64,000 bases of DNA from Parazoarcus communis SWub3 = DSM 12120 (GCF_003226565.1 NZ_QKOE01000007.1:153903-217902), one strand, 5' to 3'. Shown: positions 1-9,918, counted from the stretch's first letter. Notes: generated from the sequence alone by a model not told the origin. A program made the numbers and translations.

Positions 1-1
1 C

Positions 2-601
2 GATGAGACCGGTACCGAAGTGCCCTGGGGGCAGGGCGGCATCCTGGTGGTCAAGCGTCCGTGGCCGTCGATGATCCGTACCATTTGGGGCGATCCCGAC
101 CGCTTCGTGAAGTCGTACTATCCGGCCGACTTCCAGGGCAAGCTCTACCTGGCTGGTGACGGTGCGATCCGCGACAAGGAAACCGGCTATTTCACCATTA
201 CCGGCCGTATCGACGACGTGCTCAACGTTTCCGGTCACCGCATGGGTACGATGGAAATCGAATCCGCGCTGGTGGCGCACGAGAAGGTTGCCGAAGCCGC
301 TGTAGTGGGCCGTCCTGACGACCTGACCGGCGAGGCCATCGTCGCTTTCGTCGTGCTCAAGGGCAATCGCCCCACTGGCGAAGAAGCCAAGGCCATGATC
401 AAGGAACTGCAGAACTGGGTTGGCCACGAGATCGGGCCCATCGCCAAGCCGAAGGACATCCGTTTTGGCGAGAACCTGCCCAAGACCCGTTCCGGCAAGA
501 TCATGCGTCGCCTGCTGCGTCAGCTGGCCAAGGGTGAAGAGATCACCCAGGACACCTCGACGCTGGAAAACCCGGCCATCCTCGAGCAGTTGAAAGGGTG
601 A
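2..601 (+). CDS. acs: Acetyl-CoA synthetase, C-terminal part (5' truncated by window)
   Basis: This is the last ~199 codons of an AMP-forming acetate:CoA ligase, which activates acetate through acetyl-AMP. The hinge segment ([17 protein letters not shown]) and the C-terminal [11 protein letters not shown] motif are both present; the Lys of SGKIMRR is the residue reversibly acetylated in Acs of other bacteria. The reading frame is open to the window edge, so the start lies outside. A transporter and a symporter-type sensor kinase follow, which fits a short-chain acid uptake neighbourhood (inference). Confidence 0.95.
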   Translation, partial: DETGTEVPWGQGGILVVKRPWPSMIRTIWGDPDRFVKSYYPADFQGKLYLAGDGAIRDKETGYFTITGRIDDVLNVSGHRMGTMEIESALVAHEKVAEAAVVGRPDDLTGEAIVAFVVLKGNRPTGEEAKAMIKELQNWVGHEIGPIAKPKDIRFGENLPKTRSGKIMRRLLRQLAKGEEITQDTSTLENPAILEQLKG

Positions 602-607
602 TGTGCC

Positions 608-709
608 TGCGGAACGCGATGCGCGTTCCGCAACATGAATAACAGGAGACGATCCGGCCACGTAGCCGGATCCGGGTGAGGGGAAAGAAGGCGCGCGTCA
701 GACGCGCCT
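608..709 (+). terminator. Two hairpins downstream of acs, possible terminator
   Basis: Two inverted repeats follow the acs stop: an 11-bp stem at 608-618/622-632 and a 7-bp stem at 689-695/703-709 followed by CTTATC. Neither has a strong T tract, so termination is only possible. Confidence 0.3.
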
Positions 710-802
710 CTTATCGATGCGTGGTGCGTGCATGAACGCCGTCAAGAGCGGGCACGCCACTTCGCTATAATCCAGGCAACGACGACATCATCGAGGTGCA
801 TG

Positions 803-1000
803 ATGCGCAAGGGTCTTGCCGGTCAACGACTTGTCGCCGTATTTCTGGTCGGCATCGTCCTGTTCAATTTTCCATTTTTGTCCCTGTTCGACCGCGACCT
901 GCAGGTCTTTGGCCTGCCTTTGCTGCATGTCGGCGTTTTTGTCGCGTGGTGTGGCGTGATTGCGCTGATGGCGTGGATCGCCGAGCGGGGCAGTCGATGA
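803..1000 (+). CDS. Small membrane protein with two hydrophobic segments
   Basis: A protein of ~65 aa starting MRKGLAGQRL, with a hydrophobic helix at about residues 9-28 and a second at about 39-58. I chose the ATG at 803 because GAGG at 793-796 is better spaced from it than from the ATG at 800. It ends 13 bp before the symporter-type sensor kinase and probably shares its transcript. Small two-helix proteins often sit beside sodium:solute symporters, but I cannot assign a family; a role as accessory to the kinase's transporter domain is inference. Confidence 0.65.
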   Translation: MRKGLAGQRLVAVFLVGIVLFNFPFLSLFDRDLQVFGLPLLHVGVFVAWCGVIALMAWIAERGSR

Positions 1001-1013
1001 GCCGGAGCCGCTG

Positions 1014-3764
1014 ATGCTGTCGGGCAGCGTCATCGTCGGCGCCTCTTTCGCCTACCTGCTGCTGCTGTTTGCGGTCGCCTATTTTGGTGATCGACGGGCG
1101 GATCAGGGGCGCTCCGTCATCGCCAATCCGTGGGTCTATTCGCTTTCTCTGGCGGTGTATTGCACGGCGTGGACCTACTTCGGCAGCGTGGGGCGTGCCG
1201 CCTCCGGTGGTATCTGGTTCCTGCCCATCTATCTGGGGCCGACGCTGGGGCTGGCGCTGTCGTGGCTGGTGGTGCTGAAGATGATCCGCATCGCCAAGAC
1301 GCACCGCATTACCTCGATTGCCGACTTTGTCGCCTCGCGCTACGGTAAAAGCCACTTGCTGGGTGGCCTGGTTACGATCATCGCGGTCGTCGGTACCGTA
1401 CCTTACATTGCGCTGCAGTTGAAGGCGATTTCCACCGGCTACGCCTTGCTGACCGGCGATCATGACAGCCACTTCCGTGCCCAGCACGCCGGCGGCTGGC
1501 TGGAGGACAGCACGCTATACATTGCGCTGACGCTCGCGGCCTTCACCATCCTGTTCGGTACCCGTCATCTCGACACCACCGAACGCCACGAGGGCATGGT
1601 GGCTGCGATCGCCTTCGAGTCGGTGATCAAGCTGCTGGCCTTTCTCGCGGTTGGCGTCTATGTCACCTACATCCTGTACGACGGGGTGGCCGACATCTAC
1701 GCGCGTGCAATGGCAGTGCCCGAGCTGACCCGGCTGCTGAGCTTCGATGGTGCCGGGCAAGCGGGATATGGAGGCTGGTTCTCGCTGATGCTGCTGGCGA
1801 TGCTGTCCATCATCTTCCTGCCGCGACAGTTCCAGATTGCAGTGGTGGAGAACGTCAACGAGCAACACCTGCGTCGTGCAAGCTGGTTGTTTCCGGCCTA
1901 CTTGCTGGCAATCAATCTGTTCGTGCTGCCGATTGCCCTGGGTGGCTTGCTGCATTTTGGTCAGGGTACGGTGGATCCCGATACCTTCGTGCTGACCTTG
2001 CCGCTGGTGCATGATCAGACCGCTCTGGCGCTGCTGGTGTTCATCGGTGGTCTGTCGGCAGCTACCGGTATGGTCATCGTCGAGACCATCGCGCTATCGA
2101 CCATGGTGTGCAACGACCTTGTCATGCCCTTGCTATTGCGTCGTGGCGGCCTGGCGCATGACGACCGGCGCGATCTGACCGGTCTGTTGTTGTTGATCCG
2201 GCGCAGTGCCATCGTGATCGTATTGCTGCTGGGGTATCTCTACTTCCGGCTGGCGGGTGAGGCTTACGCGCTGGTCAGTATTGGCCTCATCAGTTTCGCG
2301 GCGGTAGCCCAGTTTGCGCCGGCGATGCTCGGGGGGATGTACTGGCGAAATGGCACCCGTGATGGTGCTTTCGCAGGCTTGCTGGCGGGTTTTCTGGTGT
2401 GGGGCTACACCCTGATGCTGCCGTCCTTCGTCAAGTCGGGGTGGCTGGATGCCAGTTTCCTGTCGGTGGGGCCGCTTGGCATCGAATGGCTGCGTCCCGA
2501 GCAGCTGTTTGGGCTGGATTCGCTCGATAGCCTGAGCCACGCACTATTCTGGAGTCTACTGGCGAACATCGCCTGTTACGTCAGTGTGTCGCTGCTGCGC
2601 TCGCCGACCGGTGCAGAGGCCAGCCAGGCGACCTTGTTTGTCGATGTCTTCCGCAGCGGAAGCGCCAGCCCGGCCAGCTTCTGGCGCGGTGGGGCGGAGG
2701 TGGGCGAGTTGTTGCCGCTGGTTGCGCGTTTCCTTGGACAGCAACGTACCGAAGAAGCCTTCGGCCAGTATGCACGCTCGCATGGCCTGCAGTCGGTCGA
2801 CCAACTCAAAGCCGATCCCGAACTGGTCAATTTTGCCGAGAAGTTGCTGGCCGGTGCCATTGGCAGTGCGTCGGCCCGGGTCATGGTGTCCACGGTGGTC
2901 AAGGAAGAACCGCTCGGGCTGGACGAGGTCATGAACATCCTCGATGAAGCCTCGCAAGTCAGGGCCTATTCGCACCAACTGGAGGAGAAATCGCTCGCAC
3001 TCGAGGCCGCAACCCGCGAACTGCGGGCGGCCAATCTGCAGTTGAAGGAGTTCGACCGGCTCAAGGACGACTTCATGTCATCGGTCACGCATGAGTTGCG
3101 CACGCCGTTGACTTCGATCAGGGCGCTTTCGGAAATGATGCTGGAGGATCCCAGGATCGAGCTGGCGACGCGCAAGCGCTTCCTGGGCATCATCGTCTCC
3201 GAGACCGAGCGTCTGACGCGTCTGGTCAATCAGGTGCTGGACCTGGCCAAGATCGAGTCGGGGCACGCTGAATGGCATAATTCGGACGTGGACATGCGGG
3301 AGCTGGTCAATCATGCCATTGATACCACGGCGCAGTTGTTCCGCGACCGCGGAGCGGTGGTCGAGTCCCGCCTGGCGGAGCAGGTGCCGGTGCTGCGGGC
3401 GGATCACGACCGTTTGCTGCAGGTCATGATCAATCTGCTGTCCAATGCGGCCAAGTTCGTGCCCGAAGGCCGCGGCCATGTTGTGGTGACGCTGGCAAGC
3501 GATGACCGTCAGATCCGGGTCGACGTGGCGGACAATGGAACCGGTATCACCCCCGAGCAGCAACAGGTCGTGTTCGAGAAGTTCAGGCAGGGCGAAGAGG
3601 CCAGGGGGCGGCCGCAGGGCACTGGCCTGGGGCTGCCGATCAGCAAGCAGATCGTCGAGCATTTTGGCGGGCGCTTGTGGGTCAGCTCGGTACCCGGCGA
3701 AGGGGCAACGTTTTCCTTCGTGTTACCCAGACCATCTGCCGAAACGGTGGATGGCATAGAATAA
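1014..3764 (+). CDS. Sodium:solute symporter-type sensor histidine kinase (CbrA-like)
   Basis: A 916-residue protein. Residues ~1-490 form a multi-helix sodium:solute symporter domain. A charged coiled-coil linker (~640-680) follows, then a HisKA domain with SSVTHELRTPL and the phospho-acceptor His at about 693, then a HATPase_c domain with N box NLLSNAAKF, G1 DNGTGI and G2 GTGLGLPISKQ. This is the CbrA-type design, in which a transporter-like domain is joined to kinase output. The substrate is unknown; the position after acs and before a second symporter suggests acetate or another short-chain acid. GGAG at 1004-1007 supports the start. The likely partner regulator starts 20 bp downstream. 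Confidence 0.92.
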   Translation: MLSGSVIVGASFAYLLLLFAVAYFGDRRADQGRSVIANPWVYSLSLAVYCTAWTYFGSVGRAASGGIWFLPIYLGPTLGLALSWLVVLKMIRIAKTHRITSIADFVASRYGKSHLLGGLVTIIAVVGTVPYIALQLKAISTGYALLTGDHDSHFRAQHAGGWLEDSTLYIALTLAAFTILFGTRHLDTTERHEGMVAAIAFESVIKLLAFLAVGVYVTYILYDGVADIYARAMAVPELTRLLSFDGAGQAGYGGWFSLMLLAMLSIIFLPRQFQIAVVENVNEQHLRRASWLFPAYLLAINLFVLPIALGGLLHFGQGTVDPDTFVLTLPLVHDQTALALLVFIGGLSAATGMVIVETIALSTMVCNDLVMPLLLRRGGLAHDDRRDLTGLLLLIRRSAIVIVLLLGYLYFRLAGEAYALVSIGLISFAAVAQFAPAMLGGMYWRNGTRDGAFAGLLAGFLVWGYTLMLPSFVKSGWLDASFLSVGPLGIEWLRPEQLFGLDSLDSLSHALFWSLLANIACYVSVSLLRSPTGAEASQATLFVDVFRSGSASPASFWRGGAEVGELLPLVARFLGQQRTEEAFGQYARSHGLQSVDQLKADPELVNFAEKLLAGAIGSASARVMVSTVVKEEPLGLDEVMNILDEASQVRAYSHQLEEKSLALEAATRELRAANLQLKEFDRLKDDFMSSVTHELRTPLTSIRALSEMMLEDPRIELATRKRFLGIIVSETERLTRLVNQVLDLAKIESGHAEWHNSDVDMRELVNHAIDTTAQLFRDRGAVVESRLAEQVPVLRADHDRLLQVMINLLSNAAKFVPEGRGHVVVTLASDDRQIRVDVADNGTGITPEQQQVVFEKFRQGEEARGRPQGTGLGLPISKQIVEHFGGRLWVSSVPGEGATFSFVLPRPSAETVDGIE

Positions 3765-3784
3765 GGTGAGAGGGGAGGGATTGC

Positions 3785-4153
3785 ATGACGAGAAAGATAC
3801 TGATTGTTGACGACGAGCCTAACATCGTCATTTCGCTCGAGTTCCTGATGAAGCGGGAGGGCTTCGACGTTCAGGTGGCCAATGATGGCGAGGAGGGGGT
3901 GCACAAAGTGCGCGCTTTCCGCCCGGACTTGGTGCTGCTCGATGTGATGATGCCGAAGAAGAACGGCTTTGAAGTGTGTCAGGAGCTCAAATCCGACCCG
4001 GATCTGCAGTCGATCAAGGTCTTGATGTTGACCGCCAAGGGGCGTGATACCGAGGTCAGCAAGGGATTGGCACTGGGTGCCGATGCCTATATGACCAAGC
4101 CGTTCTCGACCAAGGAGCTGGTGGAAAGGGTACGTGTCATGCTGGAGGTGTGA
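3785..4153 (+). CDS. Single-domain response regulator (CheY-like)
   Basis: 122 residues forming a stand-alone receiver domain: acidic pair D9-D10, phospho-acceptor D53 (LVLLDVMMP), conserved Thr in MLTAKG and Lys in MTKPFS. There is no DNA-binding output domain, so it must act by protein contact or phosphotransfer. It lies between the symporter-type kinase and the exonuclease fusion with gaps of 20 and 3 bp, and is the obvious receiver for the upstream kinase. The downstream fusion is a plausible target (inference). Confidence 0.9.
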   Translation: MTRKILIVDDEPNIVISLEFLMKREGFDVQVANDGEEGVHKVRAFRPDLVLLDVMMPKKNGFEVCQELKSDPDLQSIKVLMLTAKGRDTEVSKGLALGADAYMTKPFSTKELVERVRVMLEV

Positions 4154-4156
4154 GCG

Positions 4157-6331
4157 ATGTCGGCGCGCGTTCGCTTCATCCTGGCCATGGTCGTGCTGGG
4201 ACTCCTGATGACCGGCCCCTTCATCCTGACTGCGGTCCTGGTATGGGCGGGGACCGAAGGCGCAGATCGTGAGCGCCTGCTCGAGGTCATCTCGCCGCAT
4301 CTGCCGCTGGGCACCATGATGACGGTGATCGGGTTCGGACTGGGGGTTGCGGTGTTGCGCAACCTGTTCCGGCAATATGTTCAAGGCCTGTTGCGCATGG
4401 CCGAGAACCTGCGGCTGATGCTGGGGGCAAACTTCGGTTTCCGGGTGATGCCCGAGGGGCCGCCCGAGGTCTGTGCGCTGGCTGCCGCGGTCAACGAGCT
4501 GGCAGAGCAGCGTGATGGCTTGATGAACGATGTCGAAGCGCAGATCGCGCGCGCCAAGGAGTCGGTCGAGGCCGAAAAGAACCGGCTTGCCGCGTTGATG
4601 TCCGAGCTGACCCAGAGCGTCGTCGTGTGCAATCTCGATGGCCGCATCCTGCTGTACAACAGCCGTGCCCGTGCGCAGTTCCGCGCCTTGTCCGATACCC
4701 CTGGGGTCGCGGGCGGTGGCGAACTGATCGGCCTGGGACGCTCCATCTACGGCGTGTTCGAGCGCAATCTGGTCAGCCATGCGCTGGAAACCATCCACCA
4801 GCGGCTCAAGCGCGAGGGGACGCAACCGGTGGCCAACTTCGTCACCACCACGCGGGCCGGGCAGCTGTTGCGCGTGCAGATGGCGCCCGTGCTCAGCGGT
4901 GGCGGAGAGACTGCGGAGGCGGGTGAGCGCAGCATGACCGGCTTCATTCTGATGCTGGACAACATCACCCGTAACTTCGAGAACGAATCGCGCCGCGATC
5001 AGATGCTGCACACGCTGACCGAGGGCAACCGTGCGGCGCTGGCCAATGTGCGTGCTGCGGCCGAGATGCTGGAGTACCCGGATCTGCAGGACGAGCTCAA
5101 GGAGCGTTTCCGCACCGTGATCCGTGACGAGGTGCAGGCGATGAGCCGGCGTCTGGATCAGACGGCCAACGAGTTTGCCGATTCGCTGAAGGCGCGCTGG
5201 CCACTGGAGGAGATGCTTGGGGCTGACCTCATTGCCGCGATGAAGCGACAGGTCGAGCAGCGTATCAAGCTGCCCACCAAGATCGAGGAGGTCGACGAAT
5301 CCCTGTGGGTCAAGGTGGACAGCTTCTCGCTGATGCAGGCCATCACCTACCTGGCCAGCCGCCTGTCCGACGAGTTCGAAGTGAGGGAGGTTCGCTTCCG
5401 CCTCACCAGTGCCGGCCGACTGGTGCATCTGGATCTGATCTGGTCCGGTCAGGCGATGAGCACCGAAACCGTCATGAGCTGGGAACTCGAACCCATGCAG
5501 TTCGATGGCGAGAGCAGCCCCCTGACCGTGCGCGACGTCATCGAGCGCCACGATGGCGAGATGTGGCTGGAGCGCGAGAAAGTCCGCCACCGTGCCTTCT
5601 TCCGCATCCTCATTCCGTCTGCGCTGCCGCAGGAGCAGGTCCAGGCCGAAACCTTCCTGCGTGGCGAGAGCCGTCCGGAATACTACGATTTCGATCTGTT
5701 CAAATGGTCGGAAAAGTCTCATGCGCTCGACGACCGCTTGCTGAGCGAGCTGGTCTATACGGTGTTTGATACCGAAACCACCGGCCTCAATCCGTCGCAG
5801 GGTGACGAGATCATCCAGATCGGAGCAACCCGCATCCTCAATGGCAAGCTGCTGCGCAACGAGTCTTTCGAACAACTGGTCGACCCGTGCCGCATGCTGT
5901 CTGCCGAGTCCGCCAAGATCCACGGTATCACCCAGGACATGCTGCGCGATCAACCCACCATAGACAAGGTGTTGCCGGCATTTCACGCCTTTGCCACCGA
6001 TACTGTGCTGATCGCCCACAATGCCGCTTTCGACATGCGTTTCCTGCAGCTGAAGGAGGGGGTGACCGGCCTGCGTTTCGATCAGCCGGTGCTCGACACC
6101 CTGCTGCTGTCGGCGGTCATTCATCCCAATCAGGAGTCGCATCGTCTCGAGGCGATTGCCGAGCGCCTGGGTCTGACCATCGTCGGCCGGCATACCGCAT
6201 TGGGCGATGCCATTGTGACCGCCGAGGTATTCCTGAAACTGCTGCCTTTGCTGGCGGAGAAAGGCATCCGCACTTTGCGTGAGGCCCGCGAAGCTGCCGA
6301 GAAGACCTACTACGCCCGGATCAAGTACTGA
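4157..6331 (+). CDS. Membrane sensor-like protein fused to a DEDDh 3'-5' exonuclease
   Basis: 724 residues. Two N-terminal membrane helices (~7-28 and ~50-70) are followed by a coiled coil, a PAS-like region (~150-285), a helical segment resembling a histidine-kinase DHp domain (~288-345), and a C-terminal exonuclease domain (~533-715). The exonuclease has FDTETTGL (ExoI), HNAAFD (ExoII) and RHTALGD (ExoIII), so the DEDDh residues of the DnaQ/epsilon family look intact. In the DHp-like part the usual phospho-His is not visible (TEGNRAALANVR in place of SHELRTPL), so kinase activity is doubtful. It starts 3 bp after the response regulator, implying translational coupling. Confidence 0.85.
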   Translation: MSARVRFILAMVVLGLLMTGPFILTAVLVWAGTEGADRERLLEVISPHLPLGTMMTVIGFGLGVAVLRNLFRQYVQGLLRMAENLRLMLGANFGFRVMPEGPPEVCALAAAVNELAEQRDGLMNDVEAQIARAKESVEAEKNRLAALMSELTQSVVVCNLDGRILLYNSRARAQFRALSDTPGVAGGGELIGLGRSIYGVFERNLVSHALETIHQRLKREGTQPVANFVTTTRAGQLLRVQMAPVLSGGGETAEAGERSMTGFILMLDNITRNFENESRRDQMLHTLTEGNRAALANVRAAAEMLEYPDLQDELKERFRTVIRDEVQAMSRRLDQTANEFADSLKARWPLEEMLGADLIAAMKRQVEQRIKLPTKIEEVDESLWVKVDSFSLMQAITYLASRLSDEFEVREVRFRLTSAGRLVHLDLIWSGQAMSTETVMSWELEPMQFDGESSPLTVRDVIERHDGEMWLEREKVRHRAFFRILIPSALPQEQVQAETFLRGESRPEYYDFDLFKWSEKSHALDDRLLSELVYTVFDTETTGLNPSQGDEIIQIGATRILNGKLLRNESFEQLVDPCRMLSAESAKIHGITQDMLRDQPTIDKVLPAFHAFATDTVLIAHNAAFDMRFLQLKEGVTGLRFDQPVLDTLLLSAVIHPNQESHRLEAIAERLGLTIVGRHTALGDAIVTAEVFLKLLPLLAEKGIRTLREAREAAEKTYYARIKY

Positions 6332-6365
6332 TGCAGCGCCAGGTGCAGGCTGACGGGAGCCGTCC

Positions 6366-8408
6366 ATGAAGACCTTTGCCCGTCAGCTGCGGCGCTACTA
6401 TGGCTGGTATACCGGTACCTTCCTGTTCTTCGTGCTGCTGCTCGCGATCGGTGAGCAGATGGGGTTGTCACCCTACGTCATCGGCCACGTCTTCCTGTTC
6501 GTGACGATTGCGATCTACGCCAGCATCGGCGTGATGAGCCGCACCTCGGACGTGTCCGAGTACTACGTGGCGGGGCGTCGAGTGCCGGCGGTGTTCAACG
6601 GCATGGCAACCGCGGCCGACTGGATGAGTGCCGCCTCTTTCATCGGTCTGGCAGGTACGCTGTACTTTGCCGGGTTCGAGGGTCTGGCTTTTGTCACTGG
6701 CTGGACCGGCGGTTTCGTGCTGGTGGCGCTGTTGCTGGCGCCCTATCTGCGCAAGTTTGGCCAGTACACCATTCCGGATTTTCTTGGTGCGCGTTATCAG
6801 GGTAATGTCGCGCGGCTGGTGGGTCTGGGTGCCACCGTGCTTGCGAGTTTCGTTTATCTGGTCGCGCAGATCTACGGTGTCGGGCTGGTGACCAGTCGAT
6901 TTGTCAGCGTCGAGTTCGAGATTGGCCTTTTCATCGGGCTGGCAGGCATTCTGGTGTGCTCCTTCCTTGGTGGCATGCGTGCGGTGACCTGGACCCAGGT
7001 GGCACAGTATGTGATCCTGATCGTTGCCTATCTGGTGCCGGTGGTCATCCTGTCGTACAAACTGACGGGCATTCCCTTGCCGCAGGCAATGTATGGCACC
7101 GTGCTGGCTCAGCTGACCGAGCGCGAGGAGGAGTTGCTGAAAACCCCGGGCGAGATCGAGGCACGGCTGCAGTACAAGTATCGGGCGCAGGACTACGCAT
7201 CTAAGATCGCCGATCTGCCTGGCTCCCTCGAGGCCGAGCGCAGGGCGCTGATCGACCGGCTCAATACCATGCGGCTCGAGAATGCTGCCGCGCGCGACAT
7301 CGCGCTCACCGAACGGGCCTTGCGCGATCTGCCGCGCTCCCCTGAGGAGGCAAAGGTCATCTGGGAGAAGGCCCGGGTGGCCGCGCTGGAGCGCGCCCGG
7401 CCACCGCCGCGGCATGCCGACCCACATCCGGGTGACACCCCTGAACAGAAAGCGATTGCGCGCAACAACTTTCTCGCGCTGGTGTTCGTGCTGATGGTGG
7501 GTACCGCTGCGCTACCGCACATCCTGATGCGTTACTACACCACGCCGGGCGTGGTCGAGGCCCGGCGCTCGGTGTTCTGGTCCTTGTTCTTCATCTTCCT
7601 GCTCTATGTCACTGCGCCGGCCTATGCGGTGTTTGCCAAGTGGGAGGTGTACAACGGTGTCATCGGCTCCAGCCTGTCCATCCTGCCGGATTGGGTGGCC
7701 TCGTGGGGCAAGGTTGGCATGGTGCGGATCGAGGACATCAATGGCGATGGCATCCTGCAGCTTGCCGAGCTGACCATGAACACCGATGTCATCATGCTGG
7801 CCACGCCGGAGATCGCCGGCTTGCCCTATGTGGTCTCCGGGTTGGTCGCCGCAGGCGGATTGGCCGCTGCGCTGTCGACGGCCGATGGCTTGTTGCTGAC
7901 GATTTCCAATGCGCTGTCGCACGACTTCTACTACAAGGTCGTCAATCCCAAGGCCTCCACCCACCGTCGGCTGGTGATCTCCAAGTCGCAGTTGCTGGTG
8001 GTCGCCGTGGTTGCGGCATGGGTCGCGTCGATGCGTCCGGACAACATCCTGTTCATGGTCGGGCTGGCATTTTCGATCGGTGCGGCGGCCTTCTTCCCTG
8101 CGCTGGTACTGGGCATCTTCTGGAAGCGGGCCAACCGTGCCGGTGCGGTGACCGGCATGGTTGCCGGGCTGGGGGTCACGCTTTACTACGTCTGGCAGAC
8201 GCATCCGTTCTTTGGCGGCTCGATGCATAACAGCTGGTTCGACATCAATCCGATCTCTGCGGGTGTGTTTGGTGTTCCGCTGGGATTCCTGACCATCATC
8301 GTGGTCAGCTTGCTGACGCCACCTCCACCGCAGGAAATCCAGGATCTGGTGGATTACGTCCGCTACCCGCAGTTGCCCAACGGCGGCCCTCCCTCGCAAC
8401 TGGGCTAG
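6366..8408 (+). CDS. Sodium:solute symporter, VC_2705/ActP-like
   Basis: 680 residues with the hydrophobic helices of the SSS family, probably importing acetate or another small organic acid with Na+. Two features are unusual. A hydrophilic, Glu/Arg-rich insertion (~240-365) separates the helices. A later extramembrane loop contains DINGDGILQLAE at ~457-468, which matches a canonical EF-hand calcium loop (acidic or Asn at 1, 3 and 5, Gly at 6, Glu at 12). It starts 34 bp after the exonuclease fusion and probably closes the same operon. Substrate assignment rests on family and context only. Confidence 0.88.
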   Translation: MKTFARQLRRYYGWYTGTFLFFVLLLAIGEQMGLSPYVIGHVFLFVTIAIYASIGVMSRTSDVSEYYVAGRRVPAVFNGMATAADWMSAASFIGLAGTLYFAGFEGLAFVTGWTGGFVLVALLLAPYLRKFGQYTIPDFLGARYQGNVARLVGLGATVLASFVYLVAQIYGVGLVTSRFVSVEFEIGLFIGLAGILVCSFLGGMRAVTWTQVAQYVILIVAYLVPVVILSYKLTGIPLPQAMYGTVLAQLTEREEELLKTPGEIEARLQYKYRAQDYASKIADLPGSLEAERRALIDRLNTMRLENAAARDIALTERALRDLPRSPEEAKVIWEKARVAALERARPPPRHADPHPGDTPEQKAIARNNFLALVFVLMVGTAALPHILMRYYTTPGVVEARRSVFWSLFFIFLLYVTAPAYAVFAKWEVYNGVIGSSLSILPDWVASWGKVGMVRIEDINGDGILQLAELTMNTDVIMLATPEIAGLPYVVSGLVAAGGLAAALSTADGLLLTISNALSHDFYYKVVNPKASTHRRLVISKSQLLVVAVVAAWVASMRPDNILFMVGLAFSIGAAAFFPALVLGIFWKRANRAGAVTGMVAGLGVTLYYVWQTHPFFGGSMHNSWFDINPISAGVFGVPLGFLTIIVVSLLTPPPPQEIQDLVDYVRYPQLPNGGPPSQLG

Positions 8409-8646
8409 GGGCTGTAGGGCTTGAGGCCGATCTGCTGCGCCAGTGGGAGAAACGGTCCATATCCGCCCGTTTTTTCGTTGCATGGAATGACTATGCGCCT
8501 CGAAAATGGCCGAATCTGTCCTCGTTTTCCCCTCGGCTCGCTACGATCGCTCAAGTCCGACAGCCTCCTGGGCGCCTTCCTGTGGGCAGGCGACAGGGCC
8601 CCGCCCATGCCGATGCCCGTTGCACCGGCATGGTGGATCGGCCGCG

Positions 8647-9918
8647 TTACACCGCAGCCAGGGCCTGTTCCAGGTCGACCAGGAGATCGTCGATATGCTC
8701 GATGCCGATCGACAGCCGCACCATGTCTACCGACACGCCGGCCTTGGCCAGTTCATCGGGGCCAAGCTGGCGGTGCGTGGTAGAAGCCGGGTGGCAGGCG
8801 AGTGATTTGGCGTCGCCGATATTGACCAGGCGGGTGATCAGCTTCAGCGCATCCTGGAACCGCGCGCCACCCTCCAGGCCCCCCTTGACGCCAAACGACA
8901 GGATGCCCGACGCCCGTCCGCCCATGTACTTGCGTACCAGCCCGTAATCGGCATGATCGGAGAGTCCGGCGTAATTGACCCAGTTAACCTTGTCGCTGCT
9001 CTTCAGGTATTCCGCCACCGCCACGGTGTTCTGGCAGATGCGGTCCATGCGCAGCGCAAGCGTCTCGATACCCTGCAGGATCAGGAAGGCATTGAACGGC
9101 GATAGGGCCGCACCCATGTTGCGCAGCGGCACCACGCGCGCGCGGGCGATGTAGGCTGCGGCACCCAGCGCCTCGGTGTAGACCACGCCATGGTAGGACA
9201 CGTCGGGTTCGTTCAGGCGACGGAAACGCGTCTTGTGTTCAGCCCAGGGAAACTTGCCGGAATCGACGATGACGCCGCCAATCGAGTTGCCATGCCCGCC
9301 GAGATACTTGGTCAGCGAATGCACCACGATATCGGCGCCGTGTTCGAATGGCCTGCACAGATAGGGCGAGGGCACGGTGTTGTCGACGATCAGCGGCACG
9401 CCGGCCTTGTGTGCGATTTCAGCCAGGCGCGCGAGATCGGTGATGTTGCCCAGCGGGTTGCCGACCGATTCGCAGTAGATGGCCTTGGTGCGATCGTCGA
9501 TCAGGCGGGCGAAAGCCTCCGGATCGCGATAATCGGCAAAACGCACTTCGATACCGAGTTGCGGAAAGGTGTGGGCGAACAGGTTGTAGGTGCCGCCGTA
9601 CAAGGTCGCGGCCGATACGATGTTGTCGCCGGCTTCTGCGATGGTCTGGATCGCATAGCTGATGGCTGCCATGCCGGAGGCCACTGCCAGTGCACCGATG
9701 CCGCCCTCCATGGCCGCCACGCGCTGCTCCAGCACTGCGGTGGTGGGATTCATGATACGGGTGTAGATGTTGCCCTGAACCTTCAGGTCGAACAGGTCTG
9801 CGCCGTGCTGGGTGTCGTCGAAGGCATACGACGTGGTCTGATAGATCGGAACCGCGACAGCTTTGGTGGTGGGGTCGGGTGAATAGCCGCCGTGGACGGC
9901 CAGGGTTTCGAGTTTCAT
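8647..9918 (-). CDS. metY: O-acetylhomoserine sulfhydrylase / aminocarboxypropyltransferase
   Basis: 423 residues of the Cys/Met-metabolism PLP family, predicted to make homocysteine from O-acetylhomoserine and sulfide. The start MKLETLAVHGGY is typical of the family and is preceded by GAGGGGA at a good distance; in-frame codons further upstream read through non-homologous sequence. The PLP lysine lies in VHSLTKYLGGHGN, and VDNTVPSPYLCRP is also conserved. It is a single gene, convergent with the symporter and divergent from the ParA-like gene. Confidence 0.93.
   Translation of the reverse strand: MKLETLAVHGGYSPDPTTKAVAVPIYQTTSYAFDDTQHGADLFDLKVQGNIYTRIMNPTTAVLEQRVAAMEGGIGALAVASGMAAISYAIQTIAEAGDNIVSAATLYGGTYNLFAHTFPQLGIEVRFADYRDPEAFARLIDDRTKAIYCESVGNPLGNITDLARLAEIAHKAGVPLIVDNTVPSPYLCRPFEHGADIVVHSLTKYLGGHGNSIGGVIVDSGKFPWAEHKTRFRRLNEPDVSYHGVVYTEALGAAAYIARARVVPLRNMGAALSPFNAFLILQGIETLALRMDRICQNTVAVAEYLKSSDKVNWVNYAGLSDHADYGLVRKYMGGRASGILSFGVKGGLEGGARFQDALKLITRLVNIGDAKSLACHPASTTHRQLGPDELAKAGVSVDMVRLSIGIEHIDDLLVDLEQALAAV

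Noticed and set aside
3509..6367. A 952-codon open frame on the minus strand opposite the exonuclease fusion
   Set aside because: It is Gln/His/Leu/Arg-rich with no domain, and lies antisense to two genes with clear catalytic motifs; a composition artefact of high-GC coding DNA.
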